Of a stretch of 64,000 nucleotides of DNA, positions 24,270-35,600 are shown in pieces. The notes below the pieces were generated by a model that searched no databases, was not told the DNA's origin, and saw only the letters and a program-made list of their open reading frames with translations. This stretch comes from Saturnia japonica (taxonomy: Eukaryota > Arthropoda > Insecta > Lepidoptera > Saturniidae): NCBI GenBank assembly GCA_033032175.1, contig CM065310.1:744001-808000 (forward strand), in the 5' to 3' direction. The position numbers and the translations under genes are program-made. Within the stretch, counting starts at the first letter, position 1. Every line of letters starts with the position of its first letter.

Positions 24270-24645
24270 AACAGCTCCGATTTAACACTAGAATTAGATA
24301 AAAAATTGTCGTACCGTGTTTTAGGCTTAGTAAAGCTAATAAAAGTTTTTTAGTTAATAGTGTTAAGTTCTGTTATAAGATCCCGAGGCACATTACTGAT
24401 TTACCAAACAATGAGATCAAGGACCATGTTATGCAGTTTTTTAAGGATATTATATGGGTGGATCATTATGTGAATGATAGTGATGTCTGGATGTCTTTGT
24501 ACATCCATTAAATTATATAGTTATTGTTATTACATTAGACATTATTGTTCGATGACTGGGATGTTTTCCGAACAGGTGGTAGTGTTTTGACGTTCAGAAG
24601 TGCCTTCTTAGGGCCTAAATTAGTAAAATACTTTATTGATTTTGA
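24270..24645 (+). repeat. Repeat family 2 (LINE-like 3' end), copy
   Basis: Ordered match to 13620-14060: CGTGTTTTAGGCTTAGTAAA, ATTACTGATTTACCAAAC, GACCATGTTATGCAG, TGACTGGGATGTTTTCCGAA, CAGGTGGTAGTGTTTTGACG, TGCCTTCTTAGGGCCTAAAT. Confidence 0.6.
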
Positions 24646-24689
24646 TTTTTTTATTTAATACACCGTCAAATTATTTCAATAAAATTAAC

Positions 24690-24840
24690 TTGAAGCAATG
24701 ATGGCTCAGTTGGTTGGTAGGTGTGTTCCGGCAGTTGCACTTGAGAACCAGGTTTTCACTAGGCTTAGCGTGCTACCATCTTGGGTCATATCGTCACGTG
24801 AGATTGTTGCCACAATGCTAAACCTATAACAATAAAGTAA
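24690..24840 (-). repeat. Dispersed repeat family 3, copy
   Basis: TTGAGAACCAGGTTTTCACT, AGGCTTAGCGTGCTACCATC and ACAATGCTAAACCTATAAC match the copies at 3430 and 38790. Confidence 0.6.
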
Positions 24841-26129
24841 ATTACACTAAGCTCATCGATTGCCAACTTTATCGTGTAATTGATATGCGGGATTTTTTGG
24901 AGCCTTTTTGTTTTGTTACGCCAAATATGTATAATTTCTTACGCGCGTAATTAAATCTGTTTAATTATATTTTTAACTAACAAATAATAATTTTAAATAC
25001 GATATAAGTAGCCAGTAATACTAAAACGTAAGTTTTATAGATAAAGTCGGCTCTAAAAGGTACATACAGACAAACACAACTATAGGTGATACCTGTTGAT
25101 AATTTCTCAACTTGAAGACCGAATAATAAAATAATTATTACAAAAAGAAAATAAAAAACATTGAGACAATAAACATTTAAATTAACATAATTTTTAAACA
25201 ACCTTCAAGAAAACGAATTAATGATACGAAAACTAGTTTGTAATTAAACTGTGCATTATATGAACAAGACATAAGGAAAAAATAATTACATGAAAGAGCA
25301 TTTAAGGTTGACATATTCTTGTAACATGTCGTAGAATTGTATATGACTTGTGCCGTTGAAAATATTGTAGGAGTCATTGTTACTATTACGTACTTCTGTT
25401 TTCTTGAGCTTGAGTTTATATCAACAACTGCCAAGTTATATAAAAGTCAACAATAAACAATAAAGTAACAAGAATATGTTAACTTTCTTATCCTTTCATT
25501 AATTAATATCTTTTAGGCTCATATAATTTAGCACAGTAGATTCCAAAGAATGGAATTTAACGTGTTAAAGGTAGGCCAGATTTTAAGGCAAAATTAATAG
25601 TTTTTTTATATCCATCTCCTACACTTGGCTTTTTATGAGATTTCACAATTTTTATAGACAAACCATTTCCAATCAAGAATTGATCTGTTTTTAAAGCATG
25701 TTTTCCTTGGGATCTATATAGCAGATAATATTTATAATGATATTAATTTATAAAATGAAACAAAGACGTAATTGCGTTGTTCTGTAAACAAAGGATTTAT
25801 TATATAAACAATATTCAAAACAATTAACCAATTACATTTTCTCTTTAACAAAAGATTCACTCACCTGTAAACACAAGAAACAACATTTAAAGCCTTTATT
25901 TCAAGTATTTTTATACTTTTACAGTTATACAATATAAATTATTTATAAGAGAGTTTTCTGTATACAAACATATCATTTTGTTTTAAAAAATATATGACGA
26001 CCCGTTCGACGTTACTTTTGACATCTAGTAACTTTCTATAGATAACGCAGAAGAAACAAAAACTTAAGAAAAGCGCTCGTATATCAGTGTTTTCTTTACA
26101 TATTTATAAATAATATACAATAAAGAGAG
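24841..26129. other. Gene-free AT-rich stretch
   Basis: Open frames of 74-85 codons on the minus strand (24977-25434) have no recognisable motif and unremarkable AT-biased composition. I see no element ends. Confidence 0.5.
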
Positions 26130-26410
26130 GACGTGTACGTGTACAGAGGATGGATGAAAGAAGAATGACTGTACGAACTTATATGGCGAGTAGGAATAGC
26201 AGCGTTGGAAGAGAAAGGCCTACACGAAAGTCCATCGATCAAATCGGAGACTTTCTGAAGAAAGGTCAAGTCGAGAGTACCTAATCTAAACCGACGAGAT
26301 TGCGTGAAAAGATTGACGAATGTTAAAGAACCGAAAGCTGTCAGGGTCGTAGCAAGTGGATAGACGTGGACTCTGCCTACTACGTTGCGAGAGAGGCTTG
26401 ATGTGGGTAT
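26130..26410 (+). pseudogene. LINE polyprotein 3'-end relic
   Basis: GTCAGGGTCGTAGCAAGTGG, then TAGACGTGGACTCTGCCTAC, recalls the last codons of a common lepidopteran LINE polyprotein (…RSKWKDVVSAYPSGKEA, from memory). Upstream AGAGAAAGGCCTACACGAAAG is consistent with the same element. Frames are broken throughout. Confidence 0.45.
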
Positions 26411-28077
26411 GTAAACTGAAATTAAATCATTTATTGTTATGTATATAAATGTTTTTTATACAGTTAAATACATAATAATTCAAAAGTGTAGCTGCCGAAC
26501 ATACCTACACGTATTTGGCGACAGATTTTCTAGTTCAGGGTGTTACTAATTAGGCTGTTGTTATAAAGTATTCTACCCCCATGCTATGGTAGGTTTCGAA
26601 TCTACATAGATCGAGGCTGTATCCGAACAGCCCATAATTTATCACGTGTAGCGCTCTTTTTGCTGTCACTTTTTGATCTAAAACTGCTTCTAATAAAAAC
26701 AATATACACATAAGTTTTTTTAAAATATAGCATATAATAAACATGCATGTTAACTAAAAAACCATACGTTTATAATTTTGACAGATTGAATAATGAACTG
26801 CCTTCAATAAAAAATTGTTTTACCTGTTTGTATTTTAAAATGTTTTTGCAACATAACCTCTAAATTATTCAGAGTATATAACCGCTTAACACGTTTACTA
26901 CTTAAGGAGAGATTGAAAGAGACATTGAAGATGTTTGAGAAAAATGGGAGGGGGGGGGGGCGGTGTTTAGAGTCATGAACAGAACACGTCCTTTCGATAA
27001 ATTTTGAAATTGTTATTTGTCTGCCTGTATGTTTGAAAGTCCATTACGCAATAAGTATAATACTTGTCCGATTTCAATGAAATTTGGTATGATTGTAGTT
27101 TATAGTCTATACGTACGGAGATTTTAAATAATTTTGTAATATATTTAGAATATTTAATGAAATAAAGTGAAAAGATACCACATTAATACAAGTTATTTTA
27201 TCTTTACTTAATTTTCTATAAAAGCAATAAATGGAAATGTATCTATTTTTATTTTCGAGGACTATCATAGATGGCGCTATAGGAATTGGTTTATATTATC
27301 ATAGAATTGGTTTGATATTTATTATCACACTTAAGTTTATGTTCTGTAATTTAATTTATTATTATTTTCAAATATTTCTAAATAAATTTTAACGTAGCAT
27401 AAAATGTTTAAGATAATTAAGAATATCTATTGAATATTAATTTTCTATTATTTTTTTATTAATAGATATCGCGTTGTTTGGTGTTTTTTCGTTAGCAAGA
27501 TTTTTATTAAATTACAGTAAACATAAATTATAAAGCTTTATTATTCACTGCATAAAAAGGGTTTATAAAAATAAAGTTATTTAAATAAATATAGCCTTTA
27601 TTAAAAGATAGGAAACTTAACATTTTTATATTCCTTTATGTATTTTCGATAATATCGGTTAACATATAAAATGATTTTACTTGGGTATTCTCAAAGCTTA
27701 TACCGGTCAAATACCGTAAGATGAGATAGAGTTGAGGGGAGGTTTTTATTTATACTGCGTTTTGTTATTCTCACGGAGTGAAATGACATTTCATGTGTTA
27801 CTAGTTTATTGTGTTTTTAAAATAGTATTCTCAGTATTCGGTGCTAAATAATAAACTCGTATGAGATATTTTACCTATTGATAAATATTCTTTTTTTAAA
27901 TTGAGCCTTTCTGCGAAGCTCAAATCATGAAGAAAAATTCTCGTCCCTCGTGGGTCAAACAAAGCGTTTTTTTTGCTGTCGTTCGCCATAATATAGGTAG
28001 GTATTCTTTTTATAATTGCTTGAGTATGTAATGATAATAGTAAATGATCGGGTATGTTGAATAATACAACATATTTA
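26411..28077. other. Gene-free AT-rich stretch
   Basis: A G-run (about ten G) sits at 26949-26958, unusual in this AT-rich setting. A Helitron-like phrase GTCCGATTTCAATGAAATTT occurs near 27066. No coding sequence supported; the open frame at 27831-28142 overlaps family 2 repeat sequence. Confidence 0.5.
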
Positions 28078-28560
28078 AAATAATCAAAATCAAAATAATC
28101 TTTATTCAATTTAGGCCCTAAGAAGGCACTTATAAAGGGCAAAAAACTACTGCCGGTTCGGAAAATATCCCAGACATCGAGAAGAACCGGAAAGAAACTC
28201 GATCGGTTTTTTTTTCAACTACACAAATGTTAATACATCAATTACAATAATAATTTAGTGGATGCACAGAGAGGGAGTCACTTCTAGACATCACTATCAT
28301 AATGATAATAACCCTATAATAACCTTTTGACCGTAAAACCCTCTTGACATGGTCCATGATCATGTTATCCGGCAAATCAGTAAAATGCTTCTGAATCTTA
28401 TTATAGAACCTAACTCTATTTACCTAAAAAACTTTTATTAGTCTAAGTCTACAACACGATACGACTGATTTATCTCTGTTTCTAGTATTAACATTGTGCT
28501 GATCTTTTATAATAAATAATAACCCTTGCTCAGTATTTAAAATCTTGCGATTCAAATAAT
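28078..28560 (-). repeat. Repeat family 2 (LINE-like 3' end), reverse copy
   Basis: Begins with AATAATCTTTATTCAATTT, then AGGCCCTAAGAAGGCACTTA, CTACTGCCGGTTCGGAAAAT, CATCGAGAAGAACCGG and GAAACTCGATCGG, the complement of the copy at 13620-14060. The CAAAATCAAAATAA-type run at its left edge looks like the A-rich tail of a LINE. Confidence 0.65.
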
Positions 28561-28615
28561 TGTACCTTATCATATACGACATCAGAACACTACAAAATAT
28601 ATAAATTTAACAACA

Positions 28616-29034
28616 TCTATACAATTAATAAAAGGTCTGTCTGTTTGTGCCGGGTAATCCTCCGAAACGGTTAGACCGATTTTGACGGGACTTTCACTGT
28701 TAGATAGCTGAATTTATGGTGAGTAACTTAGGCTACTTTTATTTTAGAAAAAGAATTAGGGTTCCGCATAATTATAAAAAACTGGTCATGGTGAATCAAT
28801 TCGGGCGCTTAAATGGCTTACGCTGAGTAAACCATAAGAGATATAGCAAATTAATGTACTAAACAATTGTAGACGTTCAAAAGACCTACAAAAAAATCTC
28901 GGAGAGTATACGTCTATCTTCTAAGGAACACCCACAATTATCATATATTTGTCATTAAAATAGCCAGGAGCGGGGGAACAAGATTCGCGCGGGCATTCTG
29001 TAGTCCACGTGAGCGAAACCACGGGCACAGCTAG
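28616..29034 (+). mobile_element. Helitron-like element, Lep1-type, complete (419 bp)
   Basis: A|TCTATACAATTAATAAAAGG at the left and CCACGGGCACAGCTAG|T at the right, inserted between A (28615) and T (29035) without target duplication. Shares its body with the damaged copy at 11293 and the reverse copy at 37000. No coding capacity. Confidence 0.85.
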
Positions 29035-29447
29035 TTATTTATAAGTTTGATGTTAGTGCTTGTTGTCAAGGTAAGCAAGGGGTGCTTTTAGACTCCAATT
29101 AAGGAACAACCAAGTAAACGTGTTAAGAATATCGGTTCTGATCATTATATTATGCTCGCCTCAATTAATTTATGTTGATTGGTTAGAAATACACTATAAA
29201 AAATATTTCTTGTTTCACATAAAGTCGTTTTACTCTTGTCTTTCATGATTTATGAGGCTTGACGCAGACATGAGTTTAAGGTCACGACTCTCACGAATAT
29301 TATTGTATGGATGCCTGCTTAGTGTATCTAATTATATATTATATGTATGTATAGTTGTATATCAACGGTTTGTTTATCATAGAACAAATATATCATGTAT
29401 AAAAATACAAAAATAAATAAACTTTAATATGAATTTAGCCTCAATAG

Positions 29448-29640
29448 CTTAGTGATCGTAAACGCGACTGCTATGATCGAGGTCCTGGGTTCGATTCCCA
29501 GGTCGAGCAAAGTGTTATTGGGTTTTTCCATGATATTATCAGTAGCAACATTATGTAAAAATCATAACGGCGAACTGTGGGTGTATGCTAGAACACCTCT
29601 GCCTAACCCTTCAGGGACACAGGCGTGATGCTTATGATGT
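29448..29640 (+). repeat. tRNA-derived SINE
   Basis: The first ~70 bp look like a tRNA gene: AATAGCTTAGTGATCG (A box), CGACTGCTATGATCGAGG and GGGTTCGATTCCC (perfect B box), then CAGGTCGAGCAAAGTGTTAT and a unique body. A canonical cloverleaf acceptor is not evident and the sequence runs on, so I call a SINE and not a functional tRNA. A degraded relative is at 38597. Confidence 0.7.
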
Positions 29641-29689
29641 AAATTTGTCGTTTGCTAATTCCATACAACATTTGTTATTTTCTTATGCA

Positions 29690-29960
29690 AAAAGACCTGT
29701 TTTCATATAAAATTTTATTCAATGTAGGCTCTAAGAAGTCACTTATGAATATCGACAAACTACTACCGGCTCGGAAAAATCCCAGTCATAAAGAAAAACC
29801 GGCAAGATACTTGATAGGGCTTATCAACATTTTATTTACACTTATTATCATTTTCAGTTTTCGCTTCCAGACATCACCGTCATTCGGAAATTATCCACCC
29901 TATAAAATAGCTTTTCGAGAATAAAATTAACTTAACATGGTTCTTGAACCCATTATCAGG
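29690..29960 (-). repeat. Repeat family 2 (LINE-like 3' end), partial reverse copy
   Basis: TATTCAATGTAGGCTCTAAG, AACTACTACCGGCTCGGAAA and CCCAGTCATAAAG align with the left half of the copy at 28078. Confidence 0.6.
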
Positions 29961-32066
29961 CAAATCGGTAATATGCTTAGGAAGTTTATTGTATAATCAG
30001 ACACAATTACATAAAAATATTTTGGTAACTTTAAAAGATTTGGATGATTAGTAAATTTTTATATGAACGACCGTATTATTTTTTTGGGTTAACCCAAAAG
30101 CTGGTATTTTATATCTTTGTATCAGATATTAACTATAACTTTATAATTCAAGCGTTTTTTTTTAAAAAAAAACACCATTGGTATAAGAACAGACAGATTG
30201 ACAACGATAATTTTATGATATTAAACCATAACAAGATTTCCATTTTTGCTTACGAGGTGCAGATACGTAAAAACATCGTACCTACCTAATTAATTTGCGA
30301 GTGTTAAAATTGATCAAAATCACTTTTAGGGTTTTGTGCCTCGTGATGAATAAAAAAACCGAGTAGTAGCAAGTAGACCTCGCAGTCTGAGAGCACCGTA
30401 CTAATTACATGCTTTATGTAATTATTGTTTGTAAATTATCCTTATATTTACAGACGTCTCAGACGCGCGACGCGAACGGCGCGTATTTAAGTGATTTTGT
30501 GGTAGTCTTGTTTATAAATCGCTAGTCATTTGTCTTATCAAAAAATCGATATATTTTTCTTAAACTATCGACACACAAATGTAGCCATGTCTGATGGTAA
30601 TAAACCCCAAGAGATCAGGCGAATTTTTTTTTTTTTGTTTTACGGTCGTTTGTCATATAGATGCTAAATACGTTACTAAGAAATAATCGATAGTTAAATT
30701 AATCGATAATTTTTCGAACCAATTACCAATTAATAAACACAATTCACACAAAGTCTTCGCATAGAAGCTACCGGTACTATATATTGAATTTGCTGATAGT
30801 TTCATAGTATGAAAGTGTTGCCGTATGTAAATTTCAGGCGGAGTTTGAAAAGTATTATTGTCCGATATATTCCTTAACTATTATCAAATTTGAAGAATGT
30901 AGGTCTCCGGAGTACGCTATCAATTTTTTTAATCGCTCAGTGAATAGGGCTTTTAATATGATGAGCCGTATCTACTTATCTTTGATTATATGGCAAGTAT
31001 ATTATAATCAAAATTCTTTATGACGTTATTCTAAAAACTTTAGGTGTTAAGTTGTTTTGGTTAATGTCGCTAATGATTCGAATGGTTTTGCACTGAGCAC
31101 GGCGACAAAGTTTGTCGGAGTTTCCGCGTCTCTCTTTTTGCAAAATCGCGGCGATTTTACCGGTTGTATGTAACACCAATATCACTTCTCTTTTTATACA
31201 AGGTGTTGTAAAACTTGAATGTCATGAACAAACAGGATTTGATTATGGACAGTTAGTAAGGTTTGAACCTGTGTGCAGAACGTACCTTTGGACAAATAAA
31301 TGGTTAATTGTGTTTTTAAACATCAAAGGTAAGGAATACTACTTTTATTTGATAGCATCTCACAGTTGGGAATATGATTTCGCCGTGTGCCACGACAATT
31401 TTATAGGGCTATTCCCATTTCACACATTCAATGTATTTAATCATTCATTTATTTAATTTATCATTATGGTATTTAGTATTTAATACCTAATATTTTATAA
31501 TTATCAAACGCAACAATAACAACATAATAACTGATGCTTTAAGCGTTCGCTTCGTTCGCACATATTTTGTGTATATTTGATAAATTATAAATTAGACTTC
31601 TGAAGCGACGGTGGTTCAGTAGTAACGCACTCGGATACCGCTTCGATAATTATTTTAATCCTTTATTCGCACGGTTTCGTCCGTTTTCAAGTTATTGGAG
31701 CAACTCTTGACCGCGCTGCCGCCATCGCTCCCGTCTTGCCTACCATCATTCTTACTTCCCGTACTTGCCCAAGCACACCAGATTGATTTACGTTAATGGT
31801 TTCTACTCCATTCCTTAGGGTCGTAGCGTGAAGTGAACCTTCTCAGGGATTAGCGTGTTCAAACAAACAAAAAACGATCTCTCGAGCTTTATTACATTAG
31901 TATGGATACTCTAGATTGCTCAAATGTTACTATTTTTTCATATTATACACATCGATTTATAAAATAAGATAAACTGCATTCATAGATTTAAAAAAACCTT
32001 ATACACGAGTCGGGAATCGAACCTAATCATTTTTAGAAGAAAAAACAGTATGTCATTTTTTTAAGA
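29961..32066. other. Gene-free stretch; one unexplained 114-codon frame
   Basis: A plus-strand frame at 31112-31456 is open for 114 codons, but it has no hydrophobic pattern, family motif or splice partner I recognise. A tract at 30460-30490 (CGTCTCAGACGCGCGACGCG) is GC-rich. At 31600-31640 the phrase GCGACGGTGGTTCAGTAGTA recalls lepidopteran SINE-like tRNA heads. Nothing firm. Confidence 0.4.
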
Positions 32067-32539
32067 CTAGCGATCACCCTAAGCTCGAAATTCGACCCGC
32101 GACTTTTTGATCATAGACTATTTTCTGTTTGACATTTGTTTGGGGGGTCTAAACTGGATCAATGGCACTGTTCGGGTTAGGATTCGCAGTATTAATTTAT
32201 TTTATTTAATATATTAGTAACAGATATTAGAGATAAATTTTAGCTTTCTCAAAATCTCAGTCTTCCGTGCACGCAATACCCTTAAAATGGTACGCTTAAT
32301 AAATTTATAATATATAATACGTGCCACCTATAGACTAAAATAAATTACACAATACTGCAGATAATACCCTGACCAGTGTCATTGAACATAGCCCCTCAAC
32401 ACTGATATTGACACTCAGTGGAAAGTGACAGCAAGTGATATAATATTTATTATTTATGTTCATAGTGCAAATGTAAAATAAATAATAGTCTACAATCAAA
32501 AAGTCGCTGGTCGAATTTCGATCATCAGGTAACTGCTAG
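32067..32539. mobile_element. Two family 1 Helitron copies fused head to head
   Basis: The left part is a reverse family 1 copy beginning at CTAG (32067-32070) and running to about 32310. The right part is a partial forward copy (CAGTGTCATTGAACATAG onward) ending CTAG at 32536-32539 followed by T. Both 3' ends therefore point outward. It lies 68 bp before the start codon of gene 2. Confidence 0.65.
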
Positions 32540-32606
32540 TAATGATCTATATATATACATTAGTATTTCAAAATTAAATATTCTCTTACAGATTTTTTTT
32601 TACATA

Positions 32607-32693
32607 ATGGAGTCAAGTTATTATAAAGAAGTGAAGAATTATGACTCTATCAGCAATGGAAATCAGAGCTCCTGGAAACCGTTTTTCAGACAG
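32607..32693 (+). CDS. Gene 2 exon 1
   Basis: 87 nt, 29 codons, opening MESSYYKEVKNYDS and ending KPFFRQ before donor GTATTT. Clear homologue of gene 3 exon 1. TTACAG ends at 32592, so translation probably starts just inside this exon. Confidence 0.88.
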
Positions 32694-35600
32694 GTATTTT
32701 TTTAAATGTTATAATAGCTCATGGATCTACCCCGTTCAACCAACACAAAGCACTATTTTACTACTTTTCAAATATCACTCGAACAGCATGATGAAATGTT
32801 AAAAATGTCCGAGCAGTTTTTGTGATATCTCCGAATTTGCGTTCCTAGTTATTATTTTTAGTCCATCTCTTCACTTATGCACAAGAACTACGTCACGTAA
32901 AATGCCTTATAATACCATCAGTATGCCGTAATATAGGTCAAATAACGAAAGTATATGTATAGAAGCAAAAACCACTACAGACAAACTCCCTAATAGATAT
33001 GTTTTTATTAGTAGGTTAAAAAATTGTGCAATTCGAAGTTTAATCCTACAATAGGGGAAATCTTATTTTTTTTTTCAAATTTTGTGTTTTTGTAAATCTA
33101 TTTAATGGGCAACTAACCAGTCGTAATATTGAAGTCGACATATTTTTAATCAATTTAGGTATATGAGCGGATTTAACTCAACAATGACTCTCGATTGATA
33201 AAATAAGAGACTTGACCACACTTTAACGTCTTATCCTTACTAATATTATAAATGCGAAAGTAACTCTGTCTGTTGCGTTTTCACGCCTAAAACGCTTAAC
33301 CAATTTTGATGAATTTTGGTACAGAGATAGATTGGACCTTGGGAAAGGACATAGGGTACTTTTTGTAGCTAATATAAAACTTTAAGTGAAGAAAATAGGG
33401 AATGAAAGTTTGTTAGAGCAAAATATGGGAATACCATATACCGCGCATGCGCGGTAATGTCGGCTGTCACGCCAACCGGGCTGCTGATTTATTATGCACA
33501 TGTGCCACAATTATGAAATGACATCGGCAACTGGTTTACTGATTTATTGACGTTGTTATACTTAGTAAGAAACGTATTGTATTTCTAATATTTACCTATG
33601 AAATGATAATTCAGTATTCTTTTAAAGATTGGCTGAAGTGTTTGTAAACTCTATACCTACGCAGTACGACCTAATTACTGTTAATGAAATGTGACGTACG
33701 TTGTCAACCGCGGTTCGCGGGAGTTTATATATTCTAAGCGATATACCTATTGTAAATTATCTGTATTGTACAGTTTTGCTACAAGTGTATTATTTCATTG
33801 TTTTATTCCATACGTGGTGAAAATAAAACTTGGGTGCAAGTTTGTATGAAGAACCCATCATGTTTCAAATTAGGGATATGAAAATTTATATTTATGCTTT
33901 AAGTAAGAAAGAAATAAAAGGGGTTTCACGTTTTTCAAAAAACCTTCCCGCAAGTCGGTACAATAAGGGATGATTTTAATTATTTTAAAAGTTTTATTGG
34001 AACGGTTAATGCCTTAGATTCATTTTGGCATATAATGAAAATACCATACACACAGTGATAAAACCATCTATGAGTTTCTTCTGGTTTGTCTGGTTCCGGC
34101 AACAGTAGGTGTATATGCAGTAATAACTAAATAATTAGCTATTGATTTCTTAGAGTTAACTGTAGCTTATACAAAGTTTATTTCATCATGTGTTTCTGAA
34201 TACATTTGTGCAGCTATCTATTCAATAACTAGTTCAACAAGCTGTCACTAGATGGAAATTTTACGAAACTCATAATAAACGTCATGGATGTATAATAGAC
34301 TTTTTCAACACACTTGCTCATAAAGTGGCTCAAATACCACCGCAATTAGCCACATAATGACACCTGTAATCAAACTGTGACTTTTTCATTGCTATTATTC
34401 ACAAGTGAGTTATAGAGTTTTTTTTTTTATTTTATTGGTCGAGTTGCTTTGTTCTTAAAAAAAGTTTCGATACAAAAAAGATAATGATCAATAGAACAAA
34501 TAAATTAATGTACCTATTGCTTGCTCATTTCATACAACTTCGTATTTAAATAGATAATTTCAACTTGTACGTGTTTAATAAATAAAACTTTCACTCAAAT
34601 ATAACTTTTGTTTTCTCTGTAATAAAGAAAACGTCTATGGCCGATCGCCATTGTTAGATGCGCGCGCAATCTGATTAATTTTTCCCGCCACAGCGAAAAA
34701 AAATTCACAACTCGTTGTCACTGTTGAAATTTTAGTGATTTATTAATTAAAATGTCTACAAGTACTAGTTATTAAGAAAATGTTTTATGTTGTACACCGC
34801 CCGATATAAGTTGTGAAGCTCTTAACGTTATGCAAAGTTTACTACCTGAAAACTCCAAGGAAAAATGATTTTTTATTATTATTTTCTTCACAAGTGTGTT
34901 GAAAAACGTCGTATGATACACGTATGTATTGGTGATTACCGTCCTCGGCTCTCTTAAGACCCTCACGGCCTCACCTAACGGCTCGGGTCTCAGTGGCGCC
35001 TCAGCGGTAATCACCAACGTTACACACTTGTACCATAATGTACTATTTTATACGTCCATGGTAAATGTATATATTTTGTGTTTATAAGTCGTACGTAGTA
35101 TAAATACAATTTTTACCATTGTCTCTCGAAAAAGGGCATTTTATTAATTAATAACAATGGATAAAATACTCTTTTACTCACAAGGGAATAAAAACTTTTA
35201 GAATTTAGAACAAGCACGAATTACATAAATTTTGTACTAAAACATTGCACGTACCTATTCGTGATAGTAATACGTGATAAACCCAAATTTTTAGTGTTCA
35301 TCTTACTCTCTCTTTCTTTATCTCTCTGTCTTTCTCTCTGTATAACCCGTTTCATTACCGCATTTACACTGACTGATCTCTAAGCGTGACAAACTAAAAG
35401 TATCACCGCCTAAGAAGTTTTCTCGCAGTCAATGGTAAAAAGTACAGTACAAAACTCGTGAAAAAAAAAACTCGGTCCTTGTATCCCTCGAATGAAATTC
35501 CCACTTTTTTCACTATTGTTGTTGTTGTTTCAATTGTTTACATATAATATTTAGAAATAAAATATATTAAAATTAATATGCGTACCAAATAAATTTAACT

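Noticed and set aside
24977..25434. Hydrophobic minus-strand frames as a membrane protein gene
   Set aside because: AT-rich DNA gives Phe/Ile/Leu-rich translations by chance; two overlapping frames and no motif.
29448..29520. Functional tRNA gene
   Set aside because: A and B boxes are good, but no convincing acceptor stem is seen and a SINE body follows, repeated at 38597.
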